From Erpobdella octoculata (taxonomy: Eukaryota > Annelida > Clitellata > Hirudinida > Erpobdellidae): 64,000 nucleotides of DNA. The position numbers were made by a program, and so were the translations under genes. The stretch is taken from contig OZ022239.1 of NCBI GenBank assembly GCA_963978895.1, positions 36,971,830 to 37,035,829 of the forward strand. Direction: 5' to 3'. The first letter of the stretch is position 1, and every line of letters begins with the position of its first letter. Below are positions 21,649 through 33,365 of this stretch, in pieces. The notes below the pieces were generated by a model that was given only the letters and a program-made list of their open reading frames with translations, had not been told where the DNA came from and searched no databases.

Positions 21649-22360
21649 TCCGTGGTGTCTCACTCTCTCAATAGTCAAATGTATGCTGATGACTCTTGTG
21701 TCTATTCTACTTTCTCTAACTCTTCTCTTAAGTCTGTTGTTAATCAAATAACTGCCTGCCTTCAATCTATTATCTCTTAGAGTTCTTCTATGTGTCTTAA
21801 ACTTAATCCTGATAAGTTTGAATTAATCTATTTCAATAAGTCCTCTTAATTTCTAACTCTGCTTCCTTTGGTTCTGCCACCTCCATCGTCTCATTCTATT
21901 TCTCCTTCTCTTATTTGTAGTTTAGGTTTTCTCTCTGACTCTAACTTGTCTTTAACTCCTCTAATATTATCTGTTACTAAATCTTGCTAAATCCATATTC
22001 GACGCATTAAACAACTTTCTACACTGCTTGATAATCTTTCTCTATAACTTCTAGTTTCTTCTCTTATTCTTTCTCGAATTGACTATTGCAATTCTCTCTA
22101 TTATGATCTACCTGACTCTCTAAACGTAGACGAGTATGCTTTCTAGCGATTCGTAACGTTAAAGCTAATTATATCTCACTTTTCAGAAAACTCTTGATTC
22201 TGACAACTCTTTTGATTCTATTAGATAACTTTTGCCAACTTGCTTAACTACAGAGTCTATTTTCTAAAGCTCTAAATCTTGATCTCACGAACCGACTAAT
22301 TCTACTTCCCCTAACTTCACTGAACTAACTCCTGAGGTTACAAAAAAGGAAAATGCTTCT
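21649..22360 (+). pseudogene. L2-like LINE, second copy: RT C-terminal part
   Basis: The sequence resumes at HSLNSQMYADDSCVYSTFSN, almost identical to the copy at 6610-6660, and runs through LKLNPDKFELIYFN, then RIDYCNSLYYDLPDSL. There are several stops. It is 5' truncated at about 21649 and interrupted by a TA-rich array at 22366-22605 before its 3' end resumes. Confidence 0.8.
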
Positions 22361-22361
22361 C

Positions 22362-22365
<4 letters not shown>

Positions 22366-22449
<84 letters not shown>

Positions 22450-22605
22450 CGAACATATATATATACACATATATATATATAAACGAACATATATATATAC
22501 ACATATATATACAAAATACAGATATATATATATACATATATAAACAACAGATGTAAATGTATATATACAAACACACATATATATATACACATATATATAT
22601 ATACT
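22366..22605. repeat. (TA)n and TATACA-type array
   Basis: A pure TA block (22366-22447) is followed by degenerate units such as AACGAACATATATATATACACA repeated about twice. It sits inside the L2-like remnant. Confidence 0.9.
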
Positions 22606-23395
22606 AAAGCCTTCAATTGTGCTGCAGGCTTAGTTTCTCGCACCTCTTACTTTTCCCATATCTCTCCATCTCTTGTTCTTCTTCACTGGTTTCTTTTTAA
22701 ATATAGGGTAATTTTTAAAATTTGCTTACTAATGTTTAAAATTAAAAATTGCTCTTCTCCACTCTAACTAACTTAATAAAAATCTCTCCTAAGTCTGGTC
22801 TTCTTTCTTCATCTCTTAGCCAGTTTTGTAACTTTTCTGTTAATCATTCTTTTGCTAAACGCTCTTTTTACCAATGCTTTTATTAACTCGTCGTCTCTGT
22901 TTGTTTTTCTGTCTGTCTGTTTGTTTCTCTGTCTGTCTGTTTGTTTCTCTGTCTGTTTCAAATCTTGCAATCAATTTTTGAGTCACTTCCTGATGATAGA
23001 TTTTTTCAAATTTTGCATACATGCTCAAAATAGAAGACAATGCAATATTCAATTATTAGTTTTACAATAAGTCAATTAATTTAGTTAATTTTAATTAATT
23101 TCGATATTTTGATATAATTAAGATATTTCGACTTTAATATAAAATAAAAGAGTAATATAAGAAAAAATTGATTGCAAAATTTGTGTTTTAATTACATATA
23201 AAAGCATTGGGTTTTAAAAATTCGTTTTTAATTTACTTGTTCTTAATTTGGTCCCTTTCTCTGGAACTCTCTTCCTCTTACTAAATCTACTTTTCTCACT
23301 GTTTTTCGTCTGGGCTTAACACTTTTCGGTTTAATAAGTTCGTCTCCGAGGCTATTAGACGCCAAGGAATAGCACTATAAAAATTTAATGGATTG
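22606..23395 (+). mobile_element. L2-like LINE 3' region and tail, interrupted
   Basis: The LINE resumes after the array ([23 protein letters not shown] sequence from about 22606) to about 22860. It is interrupted by an unrelated repeat with (CTGT/TTGT)n tracts (about 22880-23220) and continues with GPFLWNSLPL-like sequence to a (TTGA)n tail at 23390-23403. The short TTGA tail is the expected L2-type 3' terminus. Confidence 0.65.
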
Positions 23396-23884
23396 ATTGA
23401 TTGATACGTACTGCAGCTCTACTTACCTTTAATTGTTTTAAACTGGCCATGTGACTATCGCTATACGTGACTAACTTAATTAGCTAGGGTTGCGCATACT
23501 TACACATTTTAAACTGTTTGTTAGTACATATCAATGCAGTGGCGGATCCAGGATTTTGGACCAGGGGGTCAAACTTCAAAAAAATCAGGCCAAAGCTACA
23601 AATACCTTTTAACGTTGCAGTACACATTATACATGAACGTGATAGAATGGGATTTAAAACCAATGTAAAATATATTACAACTAGGTAGTTGTCGTTGTAA
23701 GGCGCCTAAGGCGAGTAAGGCGCCCGCTCAATAGTAAACAAACAAACATTATCTTTCTTAAAATGGGTTGGTTCGTATTATGTAGTTTATTTATATAATA
23801 TACTAAAAAATTAATTAAGGATCTCTTCATAAACTACGTTGCAAGTGAATTCTCTTTGACCATTTAATAGTTTTTTTTGCTGTA

Positions 23885-24000
23885 TGTATGTATGTTAGCA
23901 ATTTTGCATAACGCGGCGGCGTCAGTAGTTAGCAGTCAGCAGTGGATAAAATAAGTGCGACCAGGTGTGTAATAAAAGTTATTACGCAAGTAGGGTTCTG
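23885..24000 (+). repeat. Dispersed repeat with ACGCGGCGGC, possible solo LTR piece
   Basis: The sequence TGTATGTTAGCAATTTTGCA with AACGCGGCGGCGTC and GTGTAATAAAAGTT is repeated at 51693-51785. The AATAAA followed by a short tail is LTR-like, but no paired LTR or coding part was found. Confidence 0.4.
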
Positions 24001-24124
24001 GAGTCAGTCTCGTAAATATATAAATAATAGTGGTTTTGCCCGTCCCAAGGACGGATGTTTTAAAATTACGATGAACTTTTGATATATTTTTTGGAAAAAT
24101 TTAAGTTTAGTAATTATTTTGTTT

Positions 24125-24826
<702 letters not shown>

Positions 24827-25114
24827 CTCATTTTTGAAAACTTGTTTTTTAAAAAAAAGGAAGCTTACACTTCTAAAAAAGTGGAAATTATTATTTTTTT
24901 CTGAAATTTTTCCGCTCCAAAACAGTTTTGAGCTCCCTGAAAAGTACCTGCATAGCTACGCCACTGTGTCTCACACCATATCGTCTCATAGCGTATTTTT
25001 TCATAACATATTGTTTCATACCACATGTCTCATATCATATTAAATCATACATTTTAAAAAAATCTTTTTCCTCATTTTGTTGGATACAACAACGTTACTC
25101 GTTAACATTACGGA

Positions 25115-25272
25115 TGCCCTCGTCACGGCTACTCCTACTGCTACTGCTACTGCTACTGCTACTGGGCTACGGCTACTGCTACTGCTACCGCTACTGCTAC
25201 CACTACCGCTACCGCTACTGATACTGCTACGTCTACTGTTACAGCTACAGCTACTGCTACTGCTACTACTAC
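25115..25272. repeat. CTACTG/CTACCG trinucleotide-based minisatellite
   Basis: Diverged GCTACT, GCTACC and GCTACG units, about 150 bp. All frames are open (poly-Leu, Ala-Thr or Ser-Gly shadows). No start or splice context was seen. Confidence 0.85.
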
Positions 25273-25378
25273 TAGGCGTTATTTTGCAGTGCAAACTAAT
25301 AAACAAACCATTTGAACAAACTGTACTCGTATAATTACATCTACGCTTTGTTACATTCTATATTTTGTCTCCCTTCAG

Positions 25379-25535
25379 AAGCCCTTGTTTACTTTGGAAA
25401 CGAAGCGAAGATCTCATGAAAGGTGGAAACTTCATTCTAGACCCGACCATGACATTCAACTACTCAGAAGGAACAGTAGTCGGATGGCACCTTTATACCA
25501 ACCGGGAGAGACGCAGTCAAGTTATTTTCAGATAA
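25379..25535 (+). CDS. Possible isolated exon or gene fragment, unknown
   Basis: After the acceptor-like TCTCCCTTCAG the frame reads SPCLLWKRSEDLMKGGNF, ILDPTMTFNYSEGTVVGW, HLYTNRERRSQVIFR, stop at 25533-25535. The G.VVGWHLYTNR....VIFR pattern is reminiscent of extracellular modules ending G.V..W.FY.....F.V.R, but I could not assign it. Its phase does not fit the signal-peptide exon at 21423-21515. Confidence 0.25.
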
Positions 25536-25728
25536 AAACATTTTTCTTGACTGTAGAATTTAGATCACGATAATGGTTGTTTCAGAAAATATTAAACTTT
25601 ACTAAAAAAAAATTTCAAGAATAATCAGGTCGTTAAGAGATAACAAGTGAAGCAAAAACAAAGTTTTTTAAAAACACACTTTTATATTTTTACTACATTT
25701 AATTAAATTTTGTCCAATCGATTCGAAA

Positions 25729-25732
<4 letters not shown>

Positions 25733-25788
<56 letters not shown>
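25733..25788. repeat. (TA)n array
   Basis: About 28 TA units, followed by three ATCAAGTATTTTCT-like copies at 25788-25830. Confidence 0.95.
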
Positions 25789-25790
<2 letters not shown>

Positions 25791-26340
25791 AGTAATTTCT
25801 ATCAAGTATTTTCTATCAAGTAATATCGTATTCATTACCAATAATGTGATACAATGTTAGTTTAAAATCGATTGCAAAATTTGACGACAGACAGACAGAT
25901 AGACAGACAGAGAAGTCAAGTTAATTTGTATTTTCTCATTTGGTTTACAATGGTATTCGCCCATGGATGAAACTCCTATACATGGAAATTTGAAACCGCA
26001 TACCGCGCGGCAAACTACCATCCCACCATACCTCCGTTCTAAAGTCCTGCAACTAAGATGTAGAATGCGCACGATTACTCGACATTGAGATTTTGTCGTT
26101 TTAATAAAATATATTCTCAAGGTTGTAGGCTAAATAATCACGTCTATTTCTTTTTTCATGAAATACTGATTGCCAATAAAAGATTTATGTAAAAATCTGT
26201 TTTTTTCATTTTCACTTGTTTGCTATAAAAGTAGATTATTAACCTGCAAATTATTGTACATTTATTAGTATTTTATGACAATTTTTTATAAATGCTTACT
26301 GAAAACATCACTTTTCAAATTTCTTATATGCTTTCATTAG

Positions 26341-26444
26341 CTTTCACCTGTCCGGATGTCCATGGGATGTCCTTGGGATGCCCGCAGAAACTTCGAAGTT
26401 CGGAAGATCATTATAAAACTCATGCATTTAAAAAACATGTATAA
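26341..26444 (+). CDS. Candidate terminal exon of a small secreted peptide (speculative)
   Basis: After TATGCTTTCATTAG the frame reads FTCPDVHGMSLGCPQ, KLRSSEDHYKTHAFKKHV and stops at 26442-26444. Two cysteines and a basic tail are visible. Its start phase fits the end of the signal-peptide exon at 21515, giving an alanine across the junction. No family recognised; both exons may be chance ORFs. Confidence 0.22.
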
Positions 26445-27150
26445 TTTAATTAAACAAAATTTAAATTTAAAAAACTTAAGAAGCAAAAATTATTAGACAA
26501 TAATTTGAAGACGTATAACGATAATAACGACAAAAACTGTGATCGTCATAGTAACTATAAACATCTTTTGTTTACTATTCGCTGGAGCAATATTTCTGCA
26601 ATACGATGTCGCTATTAAGTTTTTTTTTCACAATTTTAAAAGCATGTTTTTAATTTTTTAAATTAATTTTCACTTGTAGGTCATGAACCTTTGCTGAGAA
26701 ACCGCGTTTATTTAGAAATATAGAATTTCTTATTCATTTAAATTTGTGATAAAAATAAATTATACGCATCTAAAAATACTTCTTTAAAAAAAAGAAAAAA
26801 ATTCTTAATTTTTTTTCGATCTTTTGTTGTGACATGGAAGTGAAATGCTGCTGAAGGGAACACATTTTTCAGCAGATGCACTGCAAGATAAGAAACGTTT
26901 TTTTCCTTCTTTTAAATTCCACTGTGAATTTGCTTTGATGCTGATTAAAAACGCTTTTGCTCTTTTTTCCAGGAGTTACCAAAAAAAGAAGGAGATTTTA
27001 TAAGTTCAATTTTCATTTTTGTTACATTATTTTATTTTAATAAAAATAGATTTAAATCCAGAATGCTTTAATATTTGTCAACTTTAGTAACTTAAAAAAA
27101 TAAATAATTTAAATTTAAATAAATAATCAGTCGGTTTAACAAATTGGCAA
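26445..27150. other. Non-coding, unannotated
   Basis: AT-rich sequence with no supported ORF, tandem repeat or transposon terminus. Confidence 0.5.
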
Positions 27151-27179
27151 ATACAGAGGGAGTTCTGGGAGTCCGAAGC

Positions 27180-27350
27180 TCATCTTCCGTTAAAAAAAAC
27201 TACGTCATATAGCACTTTACTGGTAGTTAGTTGCATGGTCCTATTGCTTTTGCGGCAGAGAACTATATGGGAGAACTTTTCGATACATTGAAAAAGCTTT
27301 TTTCTCAATCATTGCAGATGAATGAATGGATTGATAAAGCTTTTGATTAG
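27180..27350 (+). pseudogene. hAT (ZMYM1-like) fragment, upstream half
   Basis: Frames read TSYSTLLVVSCMV and, one frame over, RTIWENFSIH then LFSQSLQMNEWIDKAF. The homologous region continues at 31188 (TRWNARYDAV-like), so the intervening 3.8 kb is an insertion. Frameshifts make it dead. Confidence 0.5.
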
Positions 27351-27404
27351 GGGAGACCGGGGCATGTTGAACCAATTTTTATAACTTTACTCAGTACACA
27401 TTTA

Positions 27405-27426
27405 TTCATCATCATCATCATCATCG
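27405..27426 (-). repeat. (ATG)n LINE tail
   Basis: Seven CAT units on the plus strand form the 3' simple-repeat tail of the RTE-like element on the minus strand. The coding frame ends within a few bases of it. Confidence 0.85.
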
Positions 27427-30150
27427 ACCGACTACGTTTCGTCCGGACTTGTTGGTCCCTCCACTCCGCAGACGACAATATCTGAGCTTCCATTTCTCTC
27501 CCTTGGCCTCCGTGGCTTCCCTTCTAACATCCTCAGCGGTGATACTCTTTCTGTCATAACCCATGTATGTTGACATCTGGTCGAGGTATGACATTCTTGG
27601 ACGGCCGCGTCTGTTGCTAGCTCTTACGTTTGATGTATACAGCATGTATATATTTGCCGGTTCATCTTGGTTCATACGTAGGCAGTGACCAGTGAAAGAC
27701 ATCTGACGATGACGGATCAATGTGCTGATAGGAGCTGACTGTACCCTGTCGTACAGGTCCTCATTTGTCATACGATCCTCTGACTGAACCACACCGAGCA
27801 TCCTGCGATAACACTTTCTGGCAAACACGTCCAATTTAATCGACAAACTTTTTGTTACAAGCCAGGATTCACATCCATACAACAAAATCGATACACATGC
27901 AGCGTTGAAGAAGCGCACTCTCAGCATCACACCAACGTGTCTGGAGGTGAGAATCTTCTCCAGTTTGTGGAAGGCCCCCCATGCAAGTGCGATTCTGGCC
28001 TCAATATCTTTAACATCTGAGTTCATGTGAGAACCAAGATATTTGAAGTCCTGGACCACTTCTACTTCTTCGCCGTCGATTGTGAGGTGCGGTGCAGTAA
28101 AATCTTCAGGGACGTTGAGACGCATCTGTACGGTCTTCATGGTGTTTACTTCCAGCCCAACCTTTTTTGATTCTTCGTTGAGAGCATTCAGTTGTCGCTG
28201 AGCACCTTCTATTGAGTTCTCCAACAGGGCTATGTCATCCGCAAAGTCGAGGTCATTAATCCTCCTCTCCGCCTGTCTTGATCCATTGCGACGGTGTGTC
28301 AGATAGCCGAAACCATGTTCCGCTCGTCTCATGACATAATCGATTACAATGACAAACAAGAAAGGGGCTAAGACATCTCCCTGTAGGACTCCTGTGGTGA
28401 TACTGAATGGTTCAGATAGCTCCCCTTCAACAAAGACCTGGCTAGATGAATTTTCATATAGCACTTTTATGGCTGAGACTATCCTATTGGGAATGCCATA
28501 GTATCTTAATATTGCAAACATCATATCCCGATCAATCGAATCAAATGCTTTTTTGAAGTCGATGAATGTGACGAACAACGGGATATTCTGACTATATGCT
28601 CCGTCCATGATGCGTCTCAAAATGTTAATCTGTTGAACACAACTACGTCCAATCCTGAACCCAGCTTGGTTTTTCCTTAACAGCTTGTCAATTGGAGTTC
28701 TAATGCGGTTGAGAAGCATTAGATTGTAAACCTTTGCTGCTATGGACATGAGAGAGATACCTCTGTAGTTAGTCATCAGTTGGAGATTTCCTTTCTTTGG
28801 CACGGTGACGATGATATTGGACGTCCAGGTACTGGGCGCGTGGAGATTGTCAAAAACCAAGTTGCAGATAAAATAGATTTGCTCTCTGATGAAGTTTCCA
28901 CCTTTCTTGAGTACCTCTGCAGTGAGCGCATAGTCCAAGCCCGGGGCTCTATTTGACTTGAGGTGCTTTATGGCCTCGTTCACTTCTCTTGAGCTGAAGT
29001 TGGATGTTGATATCTCGTTGTTGTCATTCGATGGGACAGGATGATAGGCCGGGCTTGTAAACCTGCTTTTGTTGTTGAGAAGATTGTTGAAGTAATTTCT
29101 CCACTCATTCAAGCCATCCTCCTTGGACGCAGGTGGATTCCCATCGAGTTTGCGCACCTTTACAGGATGTTTTTTATCACCGCCGCCGATTCTGTCTATT
29201 ATTTTCCAAACCTCATCATGTTGATTCCTCGAGGCAGCTGCCTCTAGATCACTGAGCTGTGCCTCAAGGTAGGTCCTTTCGTCCATAATGAGAGACTCGT
29301 TAACTTGCTCCCGGAGGCCTTTCCAAATCCTCTTATCCTCCACTGTTGAAGTCCTCATGTACCTTTCTTTTGCCCTGTCCTGTTTCCGCTGGAGGTGAAT
29401 CGTCTGCTCTCCAACCCAGTGTGACCGTCTTTTTGTCCTCCGTTTGCCGAGAACCTTTTCACAGGTCTCCACCAGAGCTTTGTCCAAGCACTCCGCTCTT
29501 TTGTCGATCTCCTCCAGATGATTGGAGATCCGCAGGTCGTCGAAGAGAACCTCGAAGCGATTCCTCAACTCCAGGTCAAAAGACCGTTGCACCAATGCAT
29601 CATCCAATCTGTAGGTATTGAAGACGTCTCTCCTGAGTTTGCTACTTTTGGTCACTCTTAGCCTTACTCTGATCTTGGCCGACACAAAGCGATGATCCGA
29701 ACCAACGTCTATTGAGTTGAAGGCACGACAGTCAGACAAAGAGGAATACCACTTAGCTCTTATAAGTATGTGGTCAAGCTGGTATTTCTCAGCTCTGGGG
29801 TCAGTGTAGGTGTATAGATGCCTGCGCTGGTGTTGAAAACGGCCGTGGGCCGGCCTCATTCCAGTTGATTCGCATAGATCGATCAATCTCTGGCCATTAT
29901 TGTTTGTGAGCTCGTGGTAGCAATATCCTCCGACGATCCGTGGATGCACTGGATGACTAGAGTTTCCAATGCGAGCGTTAAAGTCACCAGCAGCCAGTAC
30001 AACAGTGTGGGGTGGGATTGAAATGATTAGTTTTTCTAAGTCATCGTAGAATTTGTCCTTCAATCCCTCATTTTTGTCCGACTCCGTGGGAGCATACGCT
30101 GAGATGATGATGCAGTAAAACATCTTGAAATAGGTTATTATTATAAACAA
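27421..30150 (-). CDS. RTE-like LINE polyprotein, endonuclease plus RT, nearly intact
   Basis: This open frame of 909 codons lacks only the extreme N-terminus. Residues 10-180 are an APE-type endonuclease (ISAYAPTE, AAGDFNARIG, YTDPRAEKYQLDHILI, VGSDHRFV). Residues 390-680 are the RT (APGLDYALTAEVLK, NYRGISLMSIAAKVYN, NQAGFRIGRSC, FIDFKKAFDSIDRD, GVLQGDVLAPFLFVIVIDYVM, LDFADDIALLE). The C-terminus has KYLGSHMNSD, LLYGCESW and RRMLG blocks. The ADD motif is intact. The minus-strand 3' end runs into an (ATG)n tail at 27405-27425, the usual RTE terminus. One of the youngest insertions in the window. Confidence 0.92.
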   Translation of the reverse strand: MFIIITYFKMFYCIIISAYAPTESDKNEGLKDKFYDDLEKLIISIPPHTVVLAAGDFNARIGNSSHPVHPRIVGGYCYHELTNNNGQRLIDLCESTGMRPAHGRFQHQRRHLYTYTDPRAEKYQLDHILIRAKWYSSLSDCRAFNSIDVGSDHRFVSAKIRVRLRVTKSSKLRRDVFNTYRLDDALVQRSFDLELRNRFEVLFDDLRISNHLEEIDKRAECLDKALVETCEKVLGKRRTKRRSHWVGEQTIHLQRKQDRAKERYMRTSTVEDKRIWKGLREQVNESLIMDERTYLEAQLSDLEAAASRNQHDEVWKIIDRIGGGDKKHPVKVRKLDGNPPASKEDGLNEWRNYFNNLLNNKSRFTSPAYHPVPSNDNNEISTSNFSSREVNEAIKHLKSNRAPGLDYALTAEVLKKGGNFIREQIYFICNLVFDNLHAPSTWTSNIIVTVPKKGNLQLMTNYRGISLMSIAAKVYNLMLLNRIRTPIDKLLRKNQAGFRIGRSCVQQINILRRIMDGAYSQNIPLFVTFIDFKKAFDSIDRDMMFAILRYYGIPNRIVSAIKVLYENSSSQVFVEGELSEPFSITTGVLQGDVLAPFLFVIVIDYVMRRAEHGFGYLTHRRNGSRQAERRINDLDFADDIALLENSIEGAQRQLNALNEESKKVGLEVNTMKTVQMRLNVPEDFTAPHLTIDGEEVEVVQDFKYLGSHMNSDVKDIEARIALAWGAFHKLEKILTSRHVGVMLRVRFFNAACVSILLYGCESWLVTKSLSIKLDVFARKCYRRMLGVVQSEDRMTNEDLYDRVQSAPISTLIRHRQMSFTGHCLRMNQDEPANIYMLYTSNVRASNRRGRPRMSYLDQMSTYMGYDRKSITAEDVRREATEAKGEKWKLRYCRLRSGGTNKSGRNVVGR

Positions 30151-31187
30151 ATATGTTTATTACGTATACCAAAAATTATTTTTAATTTTAAGATTTTTCC
30201 TTGACCATAGAAGAAAATATTAGCAAGCCCGTCATGTGGTTCAACTTACCCCGTTAACGGGGCACGTTGAACCAATATTTTATAACTGCTGTTGCTAAGC
30301 AGTTATTGTTCTAATGAAACATTTTCAAATGTACAAATGTTATCTAAGTCAAATTGATTTATCTTCAATCTTCTATTTTACTTTATATCTCCAATAAAAT
30401 TCGGATTTCGCAATTTTTTGGTTTTGTTGTATTTGAGGTTTTTAAGTTCATCTAATTTATTACAAAAGTTGCGTAATTATTATAATTAATATTACTAATA
30501 ATAAGTTCTTGTGTTACGAAACGCTATGGATTAAATCATTGAAGCTGCTTAATGCTGCTTACGTAATTATTGTAACAACTTGTGTGTTTTAGAATCGTTA
30601 TTGGGTTATTGTGAGAACACGCAATGACCCTGAGAAAAACCCAGACAAAACAGCTAATAAAAAAATCTAATAACTCATAAAAATATCTAATAATTGAAAA
30701 ATATTTCTATTAAAATTATCTAATAAAATATCTAAAAATTATAACAAGTCAAACCATCACCATGATAAAATATTGTTGGTTCAACGTGCCCCTAACAAAA
30801 TGGTTCAACATGCCCCAATCGTATTGGTCCTAGTATTTTAACTGTAGGCTGATTAACATGTTACTGATGCGAGAAAGAAAACACGTACTGTGTTACTGGA
30901 TAAAAACACAACAAAAATATGTATCTTAAAATTACTCACTTTCTTTGCAATTGTGTTTTAAAGAACAATAACGTCAACGACTCAAAATTACTCGAAACCG
31001 GCAAAATCACTTATATCGCGATTATTTTAAAATTAACATACATAAACATCACAAATCAACACAGCTACTTCTATTTATATTATTAGTCCAAACTATGAAA
31101 CTCTGACAAAAAAATTTCTATAAATAAGCAAATTTACCCATCTGGTTCAACATGCCCCGTGGTTCAACATGCCCCGGTCTTTCCGAT

Positions 31188-31614
31188 ACTCGGTAGAATG
31201 CAAGATATGATGCTGTTGCTGTTCTTCATAGTATATTAGAAAAAGTGATCAGAGCCGTGGAGGAACTCCGTGATGGCCAGTCAGAGAACATGGAGACAAG
31301 AAGTGATGCCGGGTGCTTTTAGCAACTATTCTGACCTACAATTTCGTTGCGTGACTTCATTTCTGGGTGCGAGTACTGAATGAGATTAACGACTCACAGA
31401 AGTACTTACAAACTATTAGAGAAAATTAGACAATTCGCGTGAAAATGTGTGAAAAATGTTTTAAATGTTGCTAAACTTAAAAACGGAGTTACACCTAATT
31501 GGTGCTAATTCACAGGCAGGATATTTCGGTGAAGATGCCGGGAAAATTCGTAAATATTAGGGGCGGCATTTTTCTTCTTCGCCCCTAGTAAAATATTAGG
31601 TTACTACGCCACTG
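31188..31614 (+). pseudogene. hAT (ZMYM1-like) fragment, downstream half and 3' end
   Basis: Frames contain RWNARYDAV-type sequence (shifted), VIRAVEELRDGQSENMETRS, DAGC and later LNEINDSQKYL-type sequence. The DNA ends in TACTACGCCACTG at 31614, a hAT-like terminus (CAGTGGCGTAG inverted). It is the continuation of 27180-27350. Confidence 0.55.
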
Positions 31615-31734
31615 GTGGGATGTTATCTTTGCTATTCTCACGAATATTCAATGTGATGCCATTCTAACAAAAAGTTATCTTATAACATGTAATATTTACC
31701 TAAGTTGACTTAAACCCCATCACTTGAGGCCAAA

Positions 31735-31920
31735 TTTGCAGGCGGGAACGCGACCGGGAGCGAGAGAGCAAGCAGGCGACAGGAAGTGGGAAAGCGACCA
31801 GAAGTGTGAAAGCGACCGAAAGTGGGAAAGCGACCGGGAACGGTAGAGCAAGCAGGAAAGAGAAAACGACCGGAAGCGGGAAATTTACCGGACGCGGGAG
31901 AGCAATCAGGTAATAGTTAT
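31735..31920 (+). repeat. 18-bp minisatellite remnant (Helitron-associated family)
   Basis: Degenerate GGGAACGGGAAAGCGACC-type units (for example GTGGGAAAGCGACCGGGAAC). No 3' hairpin or CTAG terminus nearby, so only an internal piece survives. Confidence 0.7.
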
Positions 31921-33170
31921 AACAACACCACAACAACTTATCGGTGAAGGCATGTTTATTATTTTTATAAAAAGATGCAAAAACATTAAAAGTGAATCTT
32001 AATCTAAATGACATGCTAATTTTCATTGGTCTAAAGACTAAGCTATGTGCACGTGATGTAAAGAATGTCGCACTTCAGTATTTAGTCGGGTCGTTGGATA
32101 AAAATTCTCTTGAAAGGTGGAAAAAACGTTGCAAGCGATTTAAGATATTTAAAAGTTAGATAATAGTTTTTAATCCGAATCCACCGTTAACAGCTTGTAA
32201 AAACCTTGTTTAAATAAGATTTTGGAGCGAGTTTGATAGCCTACAACAGCTGAGCGATAAGTTGACCGGCTGATCTGAAACTCCTCACAAATGTTGCCCA
32301 ACACTGTAGTGAGATTAGGCGGTTTTATGGATGCCGTCGGTAACAACATGCAAGGATCTGTTGTAACGTTGAAGTCGTTACTCCAGACCTTAATGATAGT
32401 GAAAACGAATCAGATCGTGGAGATGAAAATCCCTGACGTGATATGGGATGAAGATTTAGAATGGGTAGTAGAAGAGGAGGTTGTAGAGTCAGGGTCAGAT
32501 TTGCTCAACACTTTAACATATCAGATATTGCTGATGAAGAAATTTTAGACTTTTCACAATGATCAGTATTAAACTTTTCAACATCTTTTTTCAGTATTGT
32601 TTTTTTTATTACTGTTTTGTTAGTGCTCTGTTGTTAAATGAAAAAATTATCGTTTACGACTTCAATGTGGTATAACCTTGATCCAATGACCTTGGATTTG
32701 GATATTTTTCATGAAGCATGTGTGAAATAGCAGACCTTAGAGATTATTTCAGTCTTGACTGTTCCAACGCTAATGATGAAAAATTATGTAGTGACCTTGG
32801 GATTGTCAAGGTCAAATTGAGGTTAAACCAAAAATCTCATTTCCTAGTCATGTTTCACACCAAAATTAAATCTAAAATGTTTCATTTTCAGTATTTTTTA
32901 TTCATTACACCTTGACATTTTCGTCTGCCAAGGTCACGTCAATAATTTCTCAGGTGTTAACGATGTATAATATATGCTTGCAACATTTTACTAATTCTAC
33001 CAGACTAATTAGCTGAAATGAAATGTTTGAATTCATTTTTCTTAAAAAAAAGACTGGGATAAATGAGTTTTTAATAACTCTTTATATTATAAACAAGATT
33101 CTTAAATTATTTTGTTGTCGTACTTCATGATAAACGAAACGACAATTTTTTTAGCCAACTAGCATTTAGC
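31921..33170. other. Mostly non-coding, unannotated
   Basis: Short ORFs (for example 32291-32548 plus) have no recognisable motif. Between 32680 and 32945 the sequence carries several AAGGTCA/TGACCTTG palindromic half-sites, a pattern seen in some dispersed invertebrate repeats. Confidence 0.4.
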
Positions 33171-33179
33171 CCCATGATC

Positions 33180-33365
33180 TCGGTAGTTGGGATACAAACT
33201 AAAACTACACGGCTCGATTTTTCGCAGCCCAGCCCGTCTCGCAGGCCCAAATTTTACACTCTGTTCGTTTTTCAGCATACTTTGCAAAAAATCTGCCGGT
33301 CTGTCCCGTTTAAAAACCATACACATCACGGCCAGGTTTGTCGTGCAGTACCCTAATAAAACCCC
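33180..33365 (-). repeat. Dispersed GGGCC-rich repeat ending GTGCAGTACCCTA
   Basis: It shares GGCTCGATTTTTCGCAG, CAGCCCGTCTC and TGCAGTACCCTAATA with 35990-36155 and 17890-18215. Short, non-coding, MITE-like. Confidence 0.5.

Larger units (their letters stand above)
27352..31187. mobile_element. TIR element with GGTTCAACATGCCCC motifs, containing an RTE
   Basis: The left end contains ACCGGGGCATGTTGAACC and the right end its inverted copy (GGTTCAACATGCCCCGGT, 31160-31180). Internal copies of the motif occur at 30237, 30262, 30778, 30803 and 31143. No transposase remains: apart from the LINE inserted at about 27405-30150, only about 1.1 kb of AT-rich non-coding DNA is left. Superfamily unknown. 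Confidence 0.65.

Noticed and set aside
32291..32548. 85-codon plus-strand ORF with an acidic region
   Set aside because: No recognised motif, splice context or repeat in the window. Indistinguishable from a chance ORF.
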